NCBI RefSeq assembly: GCF_042649685.1
Contig: NZ_JBHRZT010000052.1
Span: 62,001-126,000, forward strand
DNA length: 64,000 bases
Origin: Bacillus_BA songklensis
Lineage (GTDB): Bacteria; Bacillota; Bacilli; Bacillales; Bacillaceae_H
Direction: 5' to 3'
This document shows, piece after piece, positions 26,380 to 35,754 of the stretch. The notes beneath the pieces were generated by a model. That model was given only the letters and a program-made list of their open reading frames with translations, was not told where the DNA came from and did not search any database. Both the position numbers and the translations under genes were made by a program. Positions within the stretch are counted from its first letter, which is position 1, and each line of letters opens with the position of its first letter.

Positions 26380-26663
26380 AAATTTTCTTCACCTCTTTAC
26401 ATTAACTTTATAGGCATGTTATGCACTTATAATTAGTCTGGTGTGCGTAGTGATTAAGGATTAATTGGCGTGCAGTTCGAAGATGATATGTAATAGAAGA
26501 GATGGGTTCTTGTTCAACGGACGGCTTGAGTTTGAGAAATAATAAAAAATTAGCTCCGATAAATGACTCTGTGGTAATAGGACCTCCAAATACAATTGTA
26601 GATCAACAATTAAAAACAAAAGTTCCCTATATTATTATAAAATATCTATAAAAAGATAAATAA

Positions 26664-26741
26664 CTATAAAAACGCATGCTGCAGCAAATACTGGGGTTTC
26701 TCATGAATCAGTCGGTTTGTTTTTCGGTTTTTATTCTCCAT
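26664..26741 (-). pseudogene. 5' remnant of a YyaL-like thioredoxin-domain gene (copy downstream of brnQ)
   Basis: ATG at 26741 after AAAGGAGGACGAGG opens a 25-codon frame. It contains T-N-R-L-I-H-E-K-P-Q-Y-L-L-Q-H-A, the N-terminal signature of YyaL/DUF255 proteins, which are usually over 600 residues; the frame then stops. Its upstream hairpin and leader recur on the other side of brnQ. The gap from 26380 to 26663 holds no other gene I would support. Confidence 0.6.
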
Positions 26742-26837
26742 AACCTCGTCCTCCTTTGTTCAGTTTTTGCTCATCTATGTTACGATTATCCAACCAACAA
26801 ACAAAAAGACATCAACTTGATTGTTGATGTCTTTTTG
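26712..26837 (-). repeat. Left copy of a ~125 bp direct repeat flanking brnQ
   Basis: Shares with 28402-28524 the blocks AAAAAGACATCA...TGATGTCTTTTTG, GTAACATAGATGA, a GGAGG ribosome site and an ATGGARAA start with R-K-T-N codons. The two copies are in the same orientation on either side of brnQ. Confidence 0.8.
26802..26837 (-). terminator. Terminator of brnQ
   Basis: CAAAAAGACATCAA and TTGATGTCTTTTTG arms around a short loop, 12 nt after the brnQ stop. Confidence 0.85.
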
Positions 26838-26848
26838 TATTGACACTT

Positions 26849-28201
26849 TTAATGGTTTAATTTAGGCGACTTAGGAGTAGGAGCATATCCAGCTCGTAAT
26901 AAACTAACACCGTATCCAATTACTCCTCCTGCAACGGCTGGTAAAATCCAGCCCAAACCTACATTGTATAACGGAAGGATATGATTGAATAAATTATTTA
27001 CCGCTTGAATCGGCAAATGAGCAGCGTTAAGTCCGTCAAATAAACTAACAAGAAAAGTTAACAACAAGCTCCCTTGGTATACTTCCGCTCTTCCTTTAAA
27101 TGCCGGGTGTAAAAAAGTTAAGAAAATAAGCATAATGGCTAAAGGATATATAGCCGTTAATACCGGCACAGATATTTGAATTAATTGTGTTAATCCGAAA
27201 TTGGCGATAACTGCACTGAAAACAGATAAAATGACAGCTATTGCTTGATATGAAATCTTTGGAAATACTTTATGGAAGTAAGCTGAACAAGAACTAACAA
27301 GTCCAACGCTGGTTGTTAAACAAGCAACAGTAATCATTAATCCTAATAATAAACCGCCTAGAGAACTAAAATAATAAGTAGCCACTTTCGCTAAAACTGC
27401 TCCGCCATTTTCCAAATGCCCTAATTTTTCAACACTTGACGCTCCCATGTAGGAAAGCGACGTGTAAATCATAACGAGTACGATAGCTGCGATAGAAGCT
27501 GCTTTTGCACAAATTTTGATGATTTCTTTTTTATCATGTGCTCCTTTTGCTTTAATGGCATTAATGACAATAATCCCGAAAACAAACGAAGCAAGTGTAT
27601 CCATCGTTAAATAGCCTTCTTGAAATCCCTTGAAAAAGGAATTATGCGTATAGGCTTGTACTGGTGCTTGAATGGCACCAATCGGACGTACAACTGCGGC
27701 AATCACTAAAACCCCGATAAACGTTAGTTTGATTGGCGTCAAGATTTTTCCGACAACATCGACAATTTTCGCAGGATTGAGAGAGAACCAGCATGTAATA
27801 CCGAAAAAAATGATAGTAAAAATAAACAAAGGTATATGCCCTGCGTTTTCTGGCAAAAACGGCTTAACACCTATTTCAAAAGACACGCTTCCTGCTCTAG
27901 GTAAAGCAAACAGAGGCCCAATAGCCAAGTAGAGAACAAAGCTGAAAACGACACTAAACCAAGGATGAACGCGGCTTGCTAATGACTGCAAATCATCACT
28001 TCCAGAAATGCCGAATGCAAATACTCCAAGTAATGGAAGTCCAACCCCTGTGATCAAAAATCCAGCAGTCGCAAACCATACATTACTTCCGGCTGTTTGG
28101 CCCAACATAGCCGGAAAAATTAAATTGCCTGCTCCAAAGAAAAGAGCAAAAAGCATCAGTCCAATAACAAGAACATAAGAAGATGATACTTTAGTTGACA
28201 C
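26849..28201 (-). CDS. brnQ: Branched-chain amino acid carrier BrnQ
   Basis: A 450-residue LIVCS-family permease that takes up leucine, isoleucine or valine with sodium or protons. It is hydrophobic with about 12 segments; the N-terminal L-F-A-L-F-F-G-A-G-N-L-I-F-P motif is diagnostic of BrnQ. The open frame extends to 28246, but the GTG at 28201 has GGAGGG at good distance. It is flanked by two direct repeats carrying yyaL 5' remnants, so it may have entered this site with a duplication. No T-box or other leader RNA is visible upstream. Confidence 0.92.
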   Translation of the reverse strand: MSTKVSSSYVLVIGLMLFALFFGAGNLIFPAMLGQTAGSNVWFATAGFLITGVGLPLLGVFAFGISGSDDLQSLASRVHPWFSVVFSFVLYLAIGPLFALPRAGSVSFEIGVKPFLPENAGHIPLFIFTIIFFGITCWFSLNPAKIVDVVGKILTPIKLTFIGVLVIAAVVRPIGAIQAPVQAYTHNSFFKGFQEGYLTMDTLASFVFGIIVINAIKAKGAHDKKEIIKICAKAASIAAIVLVMIYTSLSYMGASSVEKLGHLENGGAVLAKVATYYFSSLGGLLLGLMITVACLTTSVGLVSSCSAYFHKVFPKISYQAIAVILSVFSAVIANFGLTQLIQISVPVLTAIYPLAIMLIFLTFLHPAFKGRAEVYQGSLLLTFLVSLFDGLNAAHLPIQAVNNLFNHILPLYNVGLGWILPAVAGGVIGYGVSLLRAGYAPTPKSPKLNH

Positions 28202-28397
28202 AACAAACCCTCCAAGCAAAAACACTTTATTATCCATCGATAACATTTTTTAATTTTCAGAATAATTTATCAAATAAAGAGATAACAACGTTTTGTATTA
28301 TACTCCTACAAAATAAATATATCAATATAAAAATATGTTTTTTTAAATTTGTTCGAAAACACGGAATAATCGTCACATGATTTGATTTGGTGCAAAG

Positions 28398-28430
28398 CTA
28401 GCTGTTTGTTTTACGGTATTTGTTTTCCAT
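28398..28430 (-). pseudogene. 5' remnant of a YyaL-like gene (copy upstream of brnQ)
   Basis: ATG at 28430 after GGAGGGGG opens a 10-codon frame that reads M-E-N-K-Y-R-K-T-N-S, parallel to the start of the remnant at 26741, and stops. It represents an even shorter copy of the same gene start. Confidence 0.5.
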
Positions 28431-28524
28431 TTCATATCCCCCTCCGGTCAGCTTTTGATCATCTATGTTACTATTCCCGATTAATAACCAAAAAGACATC
28501 AGCTTGATTGTTGATGTCTTTTTG
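28402..28524 (-). repeat. Right copy of the direct repeat flanking brnQ
   Basis: Same hairpin (AAAAAGACATCA arms), leader and start region as 26712-26837. The segment from 28525 to 28736 shows no recognisable gene. Confidence 0.8.
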
Positions 28525-28736
28525 GTTGGGCCATGTTATTTTAAATAGAACACTTTTATGCGAGGACAGCTAATAATCACATAATATGAACAAGGTCAAA
28601 GTGTTTACTGCTATATGTACTGGTACGGGAGAGCTAATGGCATAGACCGCTCTTAAAACCATACTTCGATAAAATAAATGCACTTCAGGTTCATCACGCC
28701 AGTTCCCTGCTGGTTCCGAAGCATCAACTTGTTCCT

Positions 28737-29618
28737 TTAAGGGAGAGTATCTAGATTATATAAATCTACACCTTCTATGAAAGTAACAAACGCTTTGACC
28801 ATATTCAACTTTAAAGATTCTTCATGATAAAACATCCAAGTTTTTCGTAATATAGGTTCCCCATCTTTTGTTTTGATGTCGACTTTATGAACATCGTCTA
28901 TGTCCTTTAAAATCATACTTGGCATAATGGCATAGCCTAAACCGTTCATAACCATTTTTTTGCATGTATCTGCTTTATCAACCTCTATACTGACCAATGG
29001 CGGCTGCGAATAATTTTCGGCCCACCAATTTTCTATCGAGGTCTTTAGTAAGTAATCTGTACGGTAATCAATTCTTGGCAAGCGGGGTAGATCGTTCATA
29101 TCTATCTTTTCTTTTGAGGCAATACATATTGTTTCTGCAAATAATAAACGTTTTTGATCTCCCCAACTGTAGTCTCCTTTAACAAATCCGATATGTACGT
29201 CTTGGTTATAGACCAAATTAGTGATATCACTGCTCCAGCCTGTCGTTACTTTGAATTCAATATTAGGGTACTCGTCTTTAAAAAGCTTTAGCAGATCAGG
29301 AAGTTTATAATGGGCAAAAAAATTTGATACACCCAGCCTTAATGTTCCTGCCACATTTTGCTCCATATTCAGTACATTCTCTTTGATCTTTTGAATGTTC
29401 AATAACATCTTGTCCGCACACTTTGCCAAATACTCCCCTTGAGGGGTAAACTGGACTCCGCGTCTCCCTCTGTTTACAACCTGAACTCCGAACTCCTTTT
29501 CGATTTGTTGCAAACGGTTTGTTAAGGCAGGCTGAGAAATGTATAAGCTTTTTGCTGCCTTCGTAATGTTTTTCTCATTGTGAAGGGCTTTCAAAACCAG
29601 CCAATCTCGATCCTCCAT
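28737..29618 (-). CDS. LysR-family transcriptional regulator
   Basis: A 293-residue regulator. The N-terminal winged helix holds N-I-T-K-A-A-K-S-L-Y-I-S-Q-P-A-L-T-N-R-L (about 17-36), the LysR recognition helix; the effector-binding domain begins near residue 92 (T-L-R-L-G-V-S-N). ATG at 29618 follows AGGAGG. It is divergent from an AbrB-type membrane transporter gene with 209 nt between the starts, so it probably controls that gene through the shared promoter region. The effector is unknown. Confidence 0.9.
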   Translation of the reverse strand: MEDRDWLVLKALHNEKNITKAAKSLYISQPALTNRLQQIEKEFGVQVVNRGRRGVQFTPQGEYLAKCADKMLLNIQKIKENVLNMEQNVAGTLRLGVSNFFAHYKLPDLLKLFKDEYPNIEFKVTTGWSSDITNLVYNQDVHIGFVKGDYSWGDQKRLLFAETICIASKEKIDMNDLPRLPRIDYRTDYLLKTSIENWWAENYSQPPLVSIEVDKADTCKKMVMNGLGYAIMPSMILKDIDDVHKVDIKTKDGEPILRKTWMFYHEESLKLNMVKAFVTFIEGVDLYNLDTLP

Positions 29619-29661
29619 ATAAACCCTCCTATTCAGCCATCGTTTTTATTTATGGTTACCT

Positions 29662-29681
29662 ATAAAATTTCGATATTTTAT
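29662..29681. promoter_or_regulatory. Candidate LysR operator
   Basis: Interrupted palindrome ATAAAATTTCGATATTTTAT in the space between the divergent LysR and transporter genes; outer arms pair as ATAAAA/TTTTAT. Assignment to the LysR protein is inference from position. Confidence 0.4.
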
Positions 29682-29827
29682 TTATTTCTAAAATTATACT
29701 ATATTTATCTACACAGTATTCCATGGCTTTTATCAGAACATGGATACCTCACAATACGCTGCTATGGCGGCTTTATGCTCCCCTTCGTTTTCAACGGCTA
29801 GTATTAAGTAAGAAAGAAGGACTTTGT

Positions 29828-30967
29828 ATGAAAGAAAATAAATTATTCATCCGTAATGTTGGGTTCATCACAATAAGCAGCACCGGAGGTTTTATTCTCT
29901 CTTTAACAGGCCTTTCCATTGGCTGGATGATTGGAACATTACTTATCGGGGCTCTTCTTTCCTTTTGGCAGCCAGCTTCGTTAAAGTTACCTATCAATCA
30001 AAAGGGTATTCCGCCATATTGGTTACGTATCGGGCAATGTATGTTGGCAATTGAGTTGGGGCAAAAAATAAACTTGTCTGTTTTGCATATCTTTAAAGAG
30101 GATTGGATGACGATTATTGTCATGCTTTTTTTGTCCATTATGTTTTCTGTACTTTCCGGTTTCATTCTATGGAAGTTTAGTCAAACGGATATGCTAACAA
30201 GCTTTTTTGGAACAGCACCAGGAGGACTAACCGCAATGCCCGGCATTGCAGAAGAGGTAGGTGCGAATACGGCAGTCGTCAGCATTATTCAAACAATGCG
30301 TGTTTTTCTAGTTGTACTGACCATCCCAATGATTGTTTCTTCTTGGCTCGCCAATCCTGCTGACTATACACTAACCAGCCATTCCGCTTCTGCCGGCATC
30401 CCCGAATTCGAAATAGTCCAGCTTTTCTGGACCGCTGTTTTAGCATTGGCAGCATGGGGAGGGTACTATATAGGAAAATATTTAAAATTGCCGGCCCCAT
30501 GGTTAGTCGGGGGAATGCTAGGTGTTGCCAGCGTTCAAACGCTCGGTTCTTCTTATGTTGGTTATGACCTGATTGCCTGGTGGCCCCGCAGTGTTATGAT
30601 TTTATCCCAAATTTTCATTGCCTCAAGTATTGGTTCCCGTTTTCATAAAAATATGTTAACAGGATTAAAGAAAACGATCTTTGTAGCTTTGTTAAGCACT
30701 CTTGGTCTTATCTTCGCCATGTTTGTATGTGCGTTTTTCGTTTCAAAAGCAACCGGTATTACTTTTGTCACCGCTGCCTTGGCTTTTGCACCCGGAGGTA
30801 TTGCAGAAATGGCTACAACGTCAGCCGTTCTACATGCGGATTCAACTTTTGTGGTAGCGGTACAAGTGCTTCGTATCATGATCGTCTGCATTATCTTACC
30901 GCCTTTATTTAGATTCTTAAATCGCCGGGAGCTGCACAAAAACATGCACTCTCATGTCTCAACATAA
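29828..30967 (+). CDS. AbrB-family membrane transporter (ammonia monooxygenase-like, PF05145 type)
   Basis: A 379-residue membrane protein of about ten segments with an internal duplication: G-T-L-L-I-G-A-L-L-S in the first half and G-G-M-L-G-V-A in the second, and T-A-P-G-G-L-T-A-M against F-A-P-G-G-I-A-E-M. These P-G-G repeats are typical of the so-called AbrB family, which is unrelated to the AbrB transition regulator. Substrate unknown. The frame is open from 29723, but the ATG at 29828 has GAAGGA at correct spacing. Divergent from the LysR gene, which probably regulates it. Confidence 0.85.
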   Translation: MKENKLFIRNVGFITISSTGGFILSLTGLSIGWMIGTLLIGALLSFWQPASLKLPINQKGIPPYWLRIGQCMLAIELGQKINLSVLHIFKEDWMTIIVMLFLSIMFSVLSGFILWKFSQTDMLTSFFGTAPGGLTAMPGIAEEVGANTAVVSIIQTMRVFLVVLTIPMIVSSWLANPADYTLTSHSASAGIPEFEIVQLFWTAVLALAAWGGYYIGKYLKLPAPWLVGGMLGVASVQTLGSSYVGYDLIAWWPRSVMILSQIFIASSIGSRFHKNMLTGLKKTIFVALLSTLGLIFAMFVCAFFVSKATGITFVTAALAFAPGGIAEMATTSAVLHADSTFVVAVQVLRIMIVCIILPPLFRFLNRRELHKNMHSHVST

Positions 30968-31028
30968 TTTTTTAAAATGAAACAACTGGGCATAAACATT
31001 CATCCCTATCATTTTCAATGAATAACAC

Positions 31029-31079
31029 AAAACGATCAAACCCTTGATCTAATAAAAGGTTTGATCGTTTCGTGTTTTA
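31029..31079 (+). terminator. Terminator of the AbrB-family transporter gene
   Basis: AAACGATCAAACC and GGTTTGATCGTTT arms followed by CGTGTTTT. Confidence 0.8.
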
Positions 31080-31203
31080 ACATAATGAAAGAAGCGTCTA
31101 CCAATCATTGAGTATACACCTTCTTTCTTATACTTACTTTGTATACGATCCTGCGTTTATTCAAATACTGTAAGCAGGAAACCTCTTTATAGGAGTGAAA
31201 AAA

Positions 31204-31821
31204 ATGATAAGAGGTAAAAGTACAACCATTCATTTATTTTTATTATTGGCCGTTATCGCCGTTTTTATATGGTCAGTTATCAAGCCGGCAGGATACTTAA
31301 CATGGGTACTGGAAGTGAGTCCTGCCGTTATCGGACTGATTGTTGTAATGGCAGCATACAACAAGTTTCGCCTTACTGCTCTTTCTTATATCATTATTGC
31401 AATTCTAGCCATTATGATGTTCATCGGCGGTCATTACACATACTCAAAGGTTCCCCTTTTTAATTGGATAAAAGATGTGTTCGATTTTAAACGTAATCAC
31501 TACGACCGATTTGGACATTTTCTAAAGGGGTCGTTTGCCATTGTAATAAGAGAAATATTATTACGGAAAACTCCACTAACTACAGGCCCTTGGCTAGTTG
31601 TGATCGTTCTAGGCATTTCGCTTGCAATCGCTGCCTTGTACGAAATTACCGAATGGTTAGTTTCTAAGATAACAAAGGGAGGAAAAGCGGCTAAAGATTT
31701 TTTGGGTACGCAGGGCGATATTTGGGATGCACAATGGGATATGTCGTTTGCCTTAGTCGGCTCGATCCTGGCGTTGCTCATCCTGTCAAAACTACACGAC
31801 CGGCTGTTAAAAAAGAAGTAA
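31204..31821 (+). CDS. DUF2238 / YjdF-type membrane protein
   Basis: A 205-residue membrane protein of about six segments. G-G-H-Y-T-Y, N-H-Y-D-R-F-G-H-F, Y-E-I-T-E-W and L-G-T-Q-G-D-I-W-D-A-Q-W-D-M are the conserved polar blocks of the DUF2238 family. Their histidines and aspartates lie near membrane ends, which could form a metal or catalytic site, but the function is unknown. A GTG at 31195 is possible but it overlaps AGGAG; the ATG at 31204 is preferred. It stands alone. Confidence 0.85.
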   Translation: MIRGKSTTIHLFLLLAVIAVFIWSVIKPAGYLTWVLEVSPAVIGLIVVMAAYNKFRLTALSYIIIAILAIMMFIGGHYTYSKVPLFNWIKDVFDFKRNHYDRFGHFLKGSFAIVIREILLRKTPLTTGPWLVVIVLGISLAIAALYEITEWLVSKITKGGKAAKDFLGTQGDIWDAQWDMSFALVGSILALLILSKLHDRLLKKK

Positions 31822-31931
31822 TAATGAAGTTGATTTATCAAAATATTCAGTCTGAAGTGGTTTATCCTAAAAATCAAGTCCTTTAACCACCACAAAAATG
31901 GTGAGCTTAGTGTGTTGAAAAAAGTAGAAAA

Positions 31932-32025
31932 TTTTCTGTTTTTTCATCTTGAACGAGCTTACAAAGGTTAAATCATTTGCGTGGATGTTTTTTATCCGCG
32001 TCAAATGATTTATGTGGATTCATAT
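31932..32025 (-). repeat. Two-hairpin dispersed element, copy 2 (short form)
   Basis: Reverse orientation. It has CATCTTGAACGAGCTTACAAAGG, then hairpin AAATCATTTGCGTGGAT with its near-complement and the GTGGATTCATATA end. The second hairpin is deleted. The rest of 31822-32248 shows no gene I can support. Confidence 0.75.
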
Positions 32026-32248
32026 AGTTGCATTTTTGAATATCCTTACAATAGAAAATTTTCCATCCAAAAACTATTTGATTTCGTTAGAGAAGATGTA
32101 AACATATACAAGAGACGAGAGACTTTCTCTATAAAAGGGAGTAAAGGTTCTTCGCAAGATAGATAAAGCGTTATGGTTGCAGAAAAATTTAAAGATATAG
32201 TTAAATAAAAATAGTACACTGAAATCTTTCTAATGAAGGTGATTCTCC

Positions 32249-32683
32249 GTGACAAATATTCAAAGGCTGCACGACTTTTTGATAAGCCATGCAAATGAAG
32301 AACTTTTAACATCCCACAAAGAAATGATTTTAGAATTGAGTACTCCCATTATCCCTGTTACTTCAAAAGTCGGGATTTTACCTCTGGTAGGTGATATTGA
32401 TACGTACCGTGCCAGAATCATTAGAGAAACAACGCTTACTCGGAGCAACAAATTAAAACTGGAATACTTAATTATCGATCTTTCTGGGGTTCCATATATG
32501 GATACAATGGTGGCTAATGAGCTCTTTCAAATCAATAAGGCACTTTCCCTATTGGGGATCAGTACGGTAATTACAGGAATAAGCCCTACGATAGCTCAAA
32601 CCACCATACAGTTAGGGTTAGATTTTCGTAATATTTCTACTTATAGCAGTTTACAACAAGCCTTACCAATTATTATGGGGTAG
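32249..32683 (+). CDS. STAS-domain protein resembling RsbR co-antagonists
   Basis: A 144-residue protein. Residues about 38-140 form a STAS domain with the RsbR-type blocks V-G-I-L-P-L-V-G-D-I-D, L-I-I-D-L-S-G-V-P-Y-M-D-T-M-V-A and I-A-Q-T-T-I-Q-L-G-L-D-F. The threonine after D in M-D-T-M is the phosphorylation position in RsbR proteins. The N-terminal globin-like sensor half is absent apart from a short helix. RsbR-type proteins belong to the stressosome controlling sigma-B; a role there is family inference. GTG at 32249 follows AAGGTGA. Confidence 0.8.
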   Translation: MTNIQRLHDFLISHANEELLTSHKEMILELSTPIIPVTSKVGILPLVGDIDTYRARIIRETTLTRSNKLKLEYLIIDLSGVPYMDTMVANELFQINKALSLLGISTVITGISPTIAQTTIQLGLDFRNISTYSSLQQALPIIMG

Positions 32684-32707
32684 AAGTTTTTTATGGGCTA
32701 TATTCAA

Positions 32708-32756
32708 CAAAACAAGCAAAAGGACCGATTTTCAGGCCGGCCTTTTGCTTGTTTTA
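32708..32756. terminator. Bidirectional terminator between the STAS gene and the RsbR-like fragment
   Basis: AAAACAAGCAAAAGG and CCTTTTGCTTGTTTT arms, located between convergent genes. Confidence 0.85.
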
Positions 32757-32981
32757 TAAAAAATTAACATTAAAATTCAACTGACAATCTTTATTCTCCT
32801 CAGCGAAAGTAACAGATTCCCCCAAAAAACCCCAAAAATTAGTATAGGCAATGATGGCCTGCTCTATTTCCTCTTTAGGAACTTCAAATTCAAATCTATG
32901 GATAATGTCATCAACGATTTCAATAGCCAATGATTGTGCATTTTCAGTAAGGTATTTAGCAGCACTTGAAATGGAATCCAC
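32754..32981 (-). pseudogene. N-terminal fragment resembling an RsbR-type sensor protein
   Basis: A 75-residue frame: A-K-Y-L-T-E-N-A-Q-S-L-A, then E-F-E-V-P-K-E-E-I-E-Q-A and F-W-G-F-L-G-E-S-V resemble the N-terminal non-heme globin half of RsbR paralogues, which are normally about 270-280 residues. The frame ends inside the shared terminator. Starts with GTG at 32981 after AAGGA. It may still be expressed, but no STAS part follows. Confidence 0.5.
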
Positions 32982-33043
32982 CGTTTCTCACGTCCTTGCT
33001 TTCGTAATAATTGAATGATATCATCATTGGTGAAAAGGGATTT

Positions 33044-34348
33044 TTACACCGCGTTAGTTTGCAAAACGGAATTGTTCTCTTTCATTGCCGGCAATATAAT
33101 TGAAAACTTTGTCCCCTTTCCCTTCTTGCTAAAAACTTCAATTTTGCCATCCATCGTCTCGATAATTCGATAAGTCACCATTAGCCCTAAGCCAGTTCCT
33201 TTTTCCTTGGTTGAGTAAAACGGATTCCCTAATCTTTCTATTTCTTCGCGTCCCATTCCTATCCCATTATCAGTGATATCGATTATCACTTTATGATCTC
33301 TTTGGTAACTATGTATTTGGAGTGTTCCTCCCTCCGGCATTGCCTCTACTCCGTTTTTTAGAATATTAATCAATGCTTGCCCAAGCTTTTTTGAGTCTCC
33401 CATTACAAACAAAGAATCCTGCATATGATATAGAACTTCAACATTTTCTATCGTTGCAAAACCCTCGATTATATTAATGATTTGCTTCAGTAGTTCCCCC
33501 ATCTCAATAGCCTCATTTCTTTCCATCCGGGGCCTGGCATAGGACAAATAATCTTCAATAATGGATTCAGCTCTATCTAACTCACTGATGATTAAAGTCA
33601 TATAACCCTTATTTCTTTTGTCAATTTCTTGACTATTGAGGAGTTGAATAAATCCGCGAATGACGGTCATCGGATTTCGAATTTCATGGGCAATCGATGC
33701 AGCCAGTTCACCTAATACATACATTTTTTCGGCCCGTTCAATTTCCTTCCGAAAAATAAAATTTTCGTGCATCATTTCAATGATATAGATGGCCATCCAC
33801 ATCGCCAGAACATGCAAGAGACAATAAACAACGAAAAAGCTGCCCATATTTGCATCGAGCCGTATTCCTGAATCGATCATTATAATGTAACTAATAATTG
33901 TAACCAAAAATGAGGAAAAAAATGAAAGGCCCAATCCAATAAAAAATTTTTTCTGAATTGTACCGCTCCTATATTTAGACATAAAAAAACAGGCAATACA
34001 CATGATGATCACATAAGAGTAGATCGTTGTATAAAATCCATCCCCGCCCAAATAGAATCTATATGCGAACAACACAACGGTTAATACTCCCCCTGTAACA
34101 TATCCTCCATATAGCATTCCCAGCAATAAAGGGATGATTCTTAAGTCATACACGTGTCCGGGAAACATCGACAACGGAAAAGACATGCATAATATAATAG
34201 TAAAAGCTGACAAGAAGAGAATGGCGAATTTTCTCTTTTTGTCCACAACAATGCTGTTCTTCTTTTGATTTAAGATGATCATAAAGCTCAAAAAAATTGA
34301 ACATAAAATAATAAATATATTTAGGAGTAGACCTTGAACACCTACCAA
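33044..34348 (-). CDS. Sporulation-type sensor histidine kinase, KinB-like
   Basis: A 434-residue membrane kinase. Residues about 1-195 contain six hydrophobic helices of the LytS-type 5TM sensor kind. The H-box A-A-S-I-A-H-E-I-R-N-P (about 218) holds the phospho-histidine. The ATPase domain has N-I-L-K-N-G-V-E-A-M (N-box, about 336), D-N-G-I-G-M-G and G-T-G-L-G-L. Size, membrane topology and sequence pattern fit KinB, which feeds the Spo0A phosphorelay. No kapB-like gene or response regulator lies beside it. TTG at 34348 follows GGGGGG. Confidence 0.82.
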   Translation of the reverse strand: MVGVQGLLLNIFIILCSIFLSFMIILNQKKNSIVVDKKRKFAILFLSAFTIILCMSFPLSMFPGHVYDLRIIPLLLGMLYGGYVTGGVLTVVLFAYRFYLGGDGFYTTIYSYVIIMCIACFFMSKYRSGTIQKKFFIGLGLSFFSSFLVTIISYIIMIDSGIRLDANMGSFFVVYCLLHVLAMWMAIYIIEMMHENFIFRKEIERAEKMYVLGELAASIAHEIRNPMTVIRGFIQLLNSQEIDKRNKGYMTLIISELDRAESIIEDYLSYARPRMERNEAIEMGELLKQIINIIEGFATIENVEVLYHMQDSLFVMGDSKKLGQALINILKNGVEAMPEGGTLQIHSYQRDHKVIIDITDNGIGMGREEIERLGNPFYSTKEKGTGLGLMVTYRIIETMDGKIEVFSKKGKGTKFSIILPAMKENNSVLQTNAV

Positions 34349-34560
34349 TTGCTTGCCCCCCTATGTAAATAATTCAAATACTTTCTTTTTTATCGAACTT
34401 TCAAATAATTATAGCATTTTTTAGTTACTATCAATCTATTAAACCATAAGAAAATCACTCAATAAACACTATTTAATGAATCAACATACAAGAAAAGGGA
34501 ATTTTTCTTTCTTTCCTGTTATAATAAGAAAATCAAATTTTTTGGAAGGGACCTCTGTTT

Positions 34561-35754
34561 ATGAATAGAAAATTTATTGTATACCTTGTATCCTTTGCTG
34601 CATTTTTAGGTCCGTTTACCCAGACGATTTATGCACCCATCATCCCGGAAGTGACACACTCCTTTCAAACCTCTCCATTTTTGGTCAACCTAACAATTTC
34701 GATTTTCACCTTGTTCTTGGCCTTGATGCAGATGATTTATGGTCCTTTGACAGATACAAAAGGAAGAAGAACTGTCATTTTGTTCGGCACTATACTATAT
34801 ATTTTCGCTTCTCTCGGCTGTTTCTTCTCTAACTCCATTTATGTATTACTGTTCTTTCGGGCGTTACAAGCCATCGGGATTGCGGCTGGTTCTGTTGTAG
34901 CGGTAACAGTGATCGGGGATTTATTTGAAGGAAAGTCCCGCGGCAAGGCGATGGCGACGTTTCAGATGATGGTAGCCCTCGGGCCGGTTATCGGACCAGT
35001 CATTGGCGGTTTTCTCGGTGGAACATTTGATTTTCACTCTGTCTTTCTCGCTCTAGCTGTTGTGGGGATGATTGTGTTTATTTGTAATCTTGCTTTTCTT
35101 AAGGAAACGAAACCAGAAGCTATTACGGGAAATCGATTTACACCAAACGATTTTTTCATCATCTTAAAAAATCGGATAGGTTCATCTATCATTCTTCTGG
35201 GATTTGTTCACTACTACTCCTTTTATAACTTTCTTGTCTTTCTTCCTCACCTTCTAAGTGAACGATATGGATTAACAGCAGAACAAAAAGGAATGGTATT
35301 TCTTCCTATGTCTCTTTCCATTATGATCGGTAGTTTCATAGGAGGAAAAATTCAGGAACGGTTTGAAGGACGTAATGTAGTCGTAACTACATCCTTTTTA
35401 AATGCAGCCTCTATCCTTCTGTTTCTATTTCTTTCATCCGTGTCACTTCCATTATTAATAGGGGTTATTGTTCTGGTTGGATTATTTTTGGGAACGTCAT
35501 TACCTGTACAGACAACTTTACTCACACAAGCATTCCAAACCAATCGGGCAACGGCAGTAGGAGTGTATAATTTCTTCCGTTATATGGGGATGGCATGTGG
35601 ACCAATGATTGGCACTATATTGTTTCACCTCGGGGGCTTTAGAGGATTGTACGGATTCGTTGTAATCGTCTTTTTTATTTGCTCTCTCATATTAATAAAA
35701 CAACTTTTTAAATCAAATAAGGAAAATGAATCCATCCGCAAAGTGTCTATATAA
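34561..35754 (+). CDS. MFS transporter, multidrug (Bcr/DHA1) type
   Basis: A 397-residue transporter with about 12 membrane segments. Loop 2-3 carries G-P-L-T-D-T-K-G-R-R (motif A), and TM5 has the A-L-G-P-V-I-G-P-V-I-G-G antiporter motif, so proton-driven efflux is likely. ATG at 34561 follows GGAAGGGA. The last codons and stop lie within a TATATAAATCCAC sequence, identical to the terminal repeat of the dispersed element just downstream, which suggests that element insertion remodelled the C-terminus. Confidence 0.85.
   Translation: MNRKFIVYLVSFAAFLGPFTQTIYAPIIPEVTHSFQTSPFLVNLTISIFTLFLALMQMIYGPLTDTKGRRTVILFGTILYIFASLGCFFSNSIYVLLFFRALQAIGIAAGSVVAVTVIGDLFEGKSRGKAMATFQMMVALGPVIGPVIGGFLGGTFDFHSVFLALAVVGMIVFICNLAFLKETKPEAITGNRFTPNDFFIILKNRIGSSIILLGFVHYYSFYNFLVFLPHLLSERYGLTAEQKGMVFLPMSLSIMIGSFIGGKIQERFEGRNVVVTTSFLNAASILLFLFLSSVSLPLLIGVIVLVGLFLGTSLPVQTTLLTQAFQTNRATAVGVYNFFRYMGMACGPMIGTILFHLGGFRGLYGFVVIVFFICSLILIKQLFKSNKENESIRKVSI

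Noticed and set aside
26502..26651. 49-codon frame on the plus strand in the gap before brnQ
   Set aside because: Only a weak purine stretch before the ATG and no family motif; chance length in AT-rich DNA.
28525..28736. Open minus-strand stretch after the LysR gene
   Set aside because: About 60 codons without a start or a recognised motif; could be a remnant but cannot be supported.
31981..32166. 61-codon frame downstream of the DUF2238 gene
   Set aside because: It begins inside a hairpin of the dispersed element and has no ribosome site.
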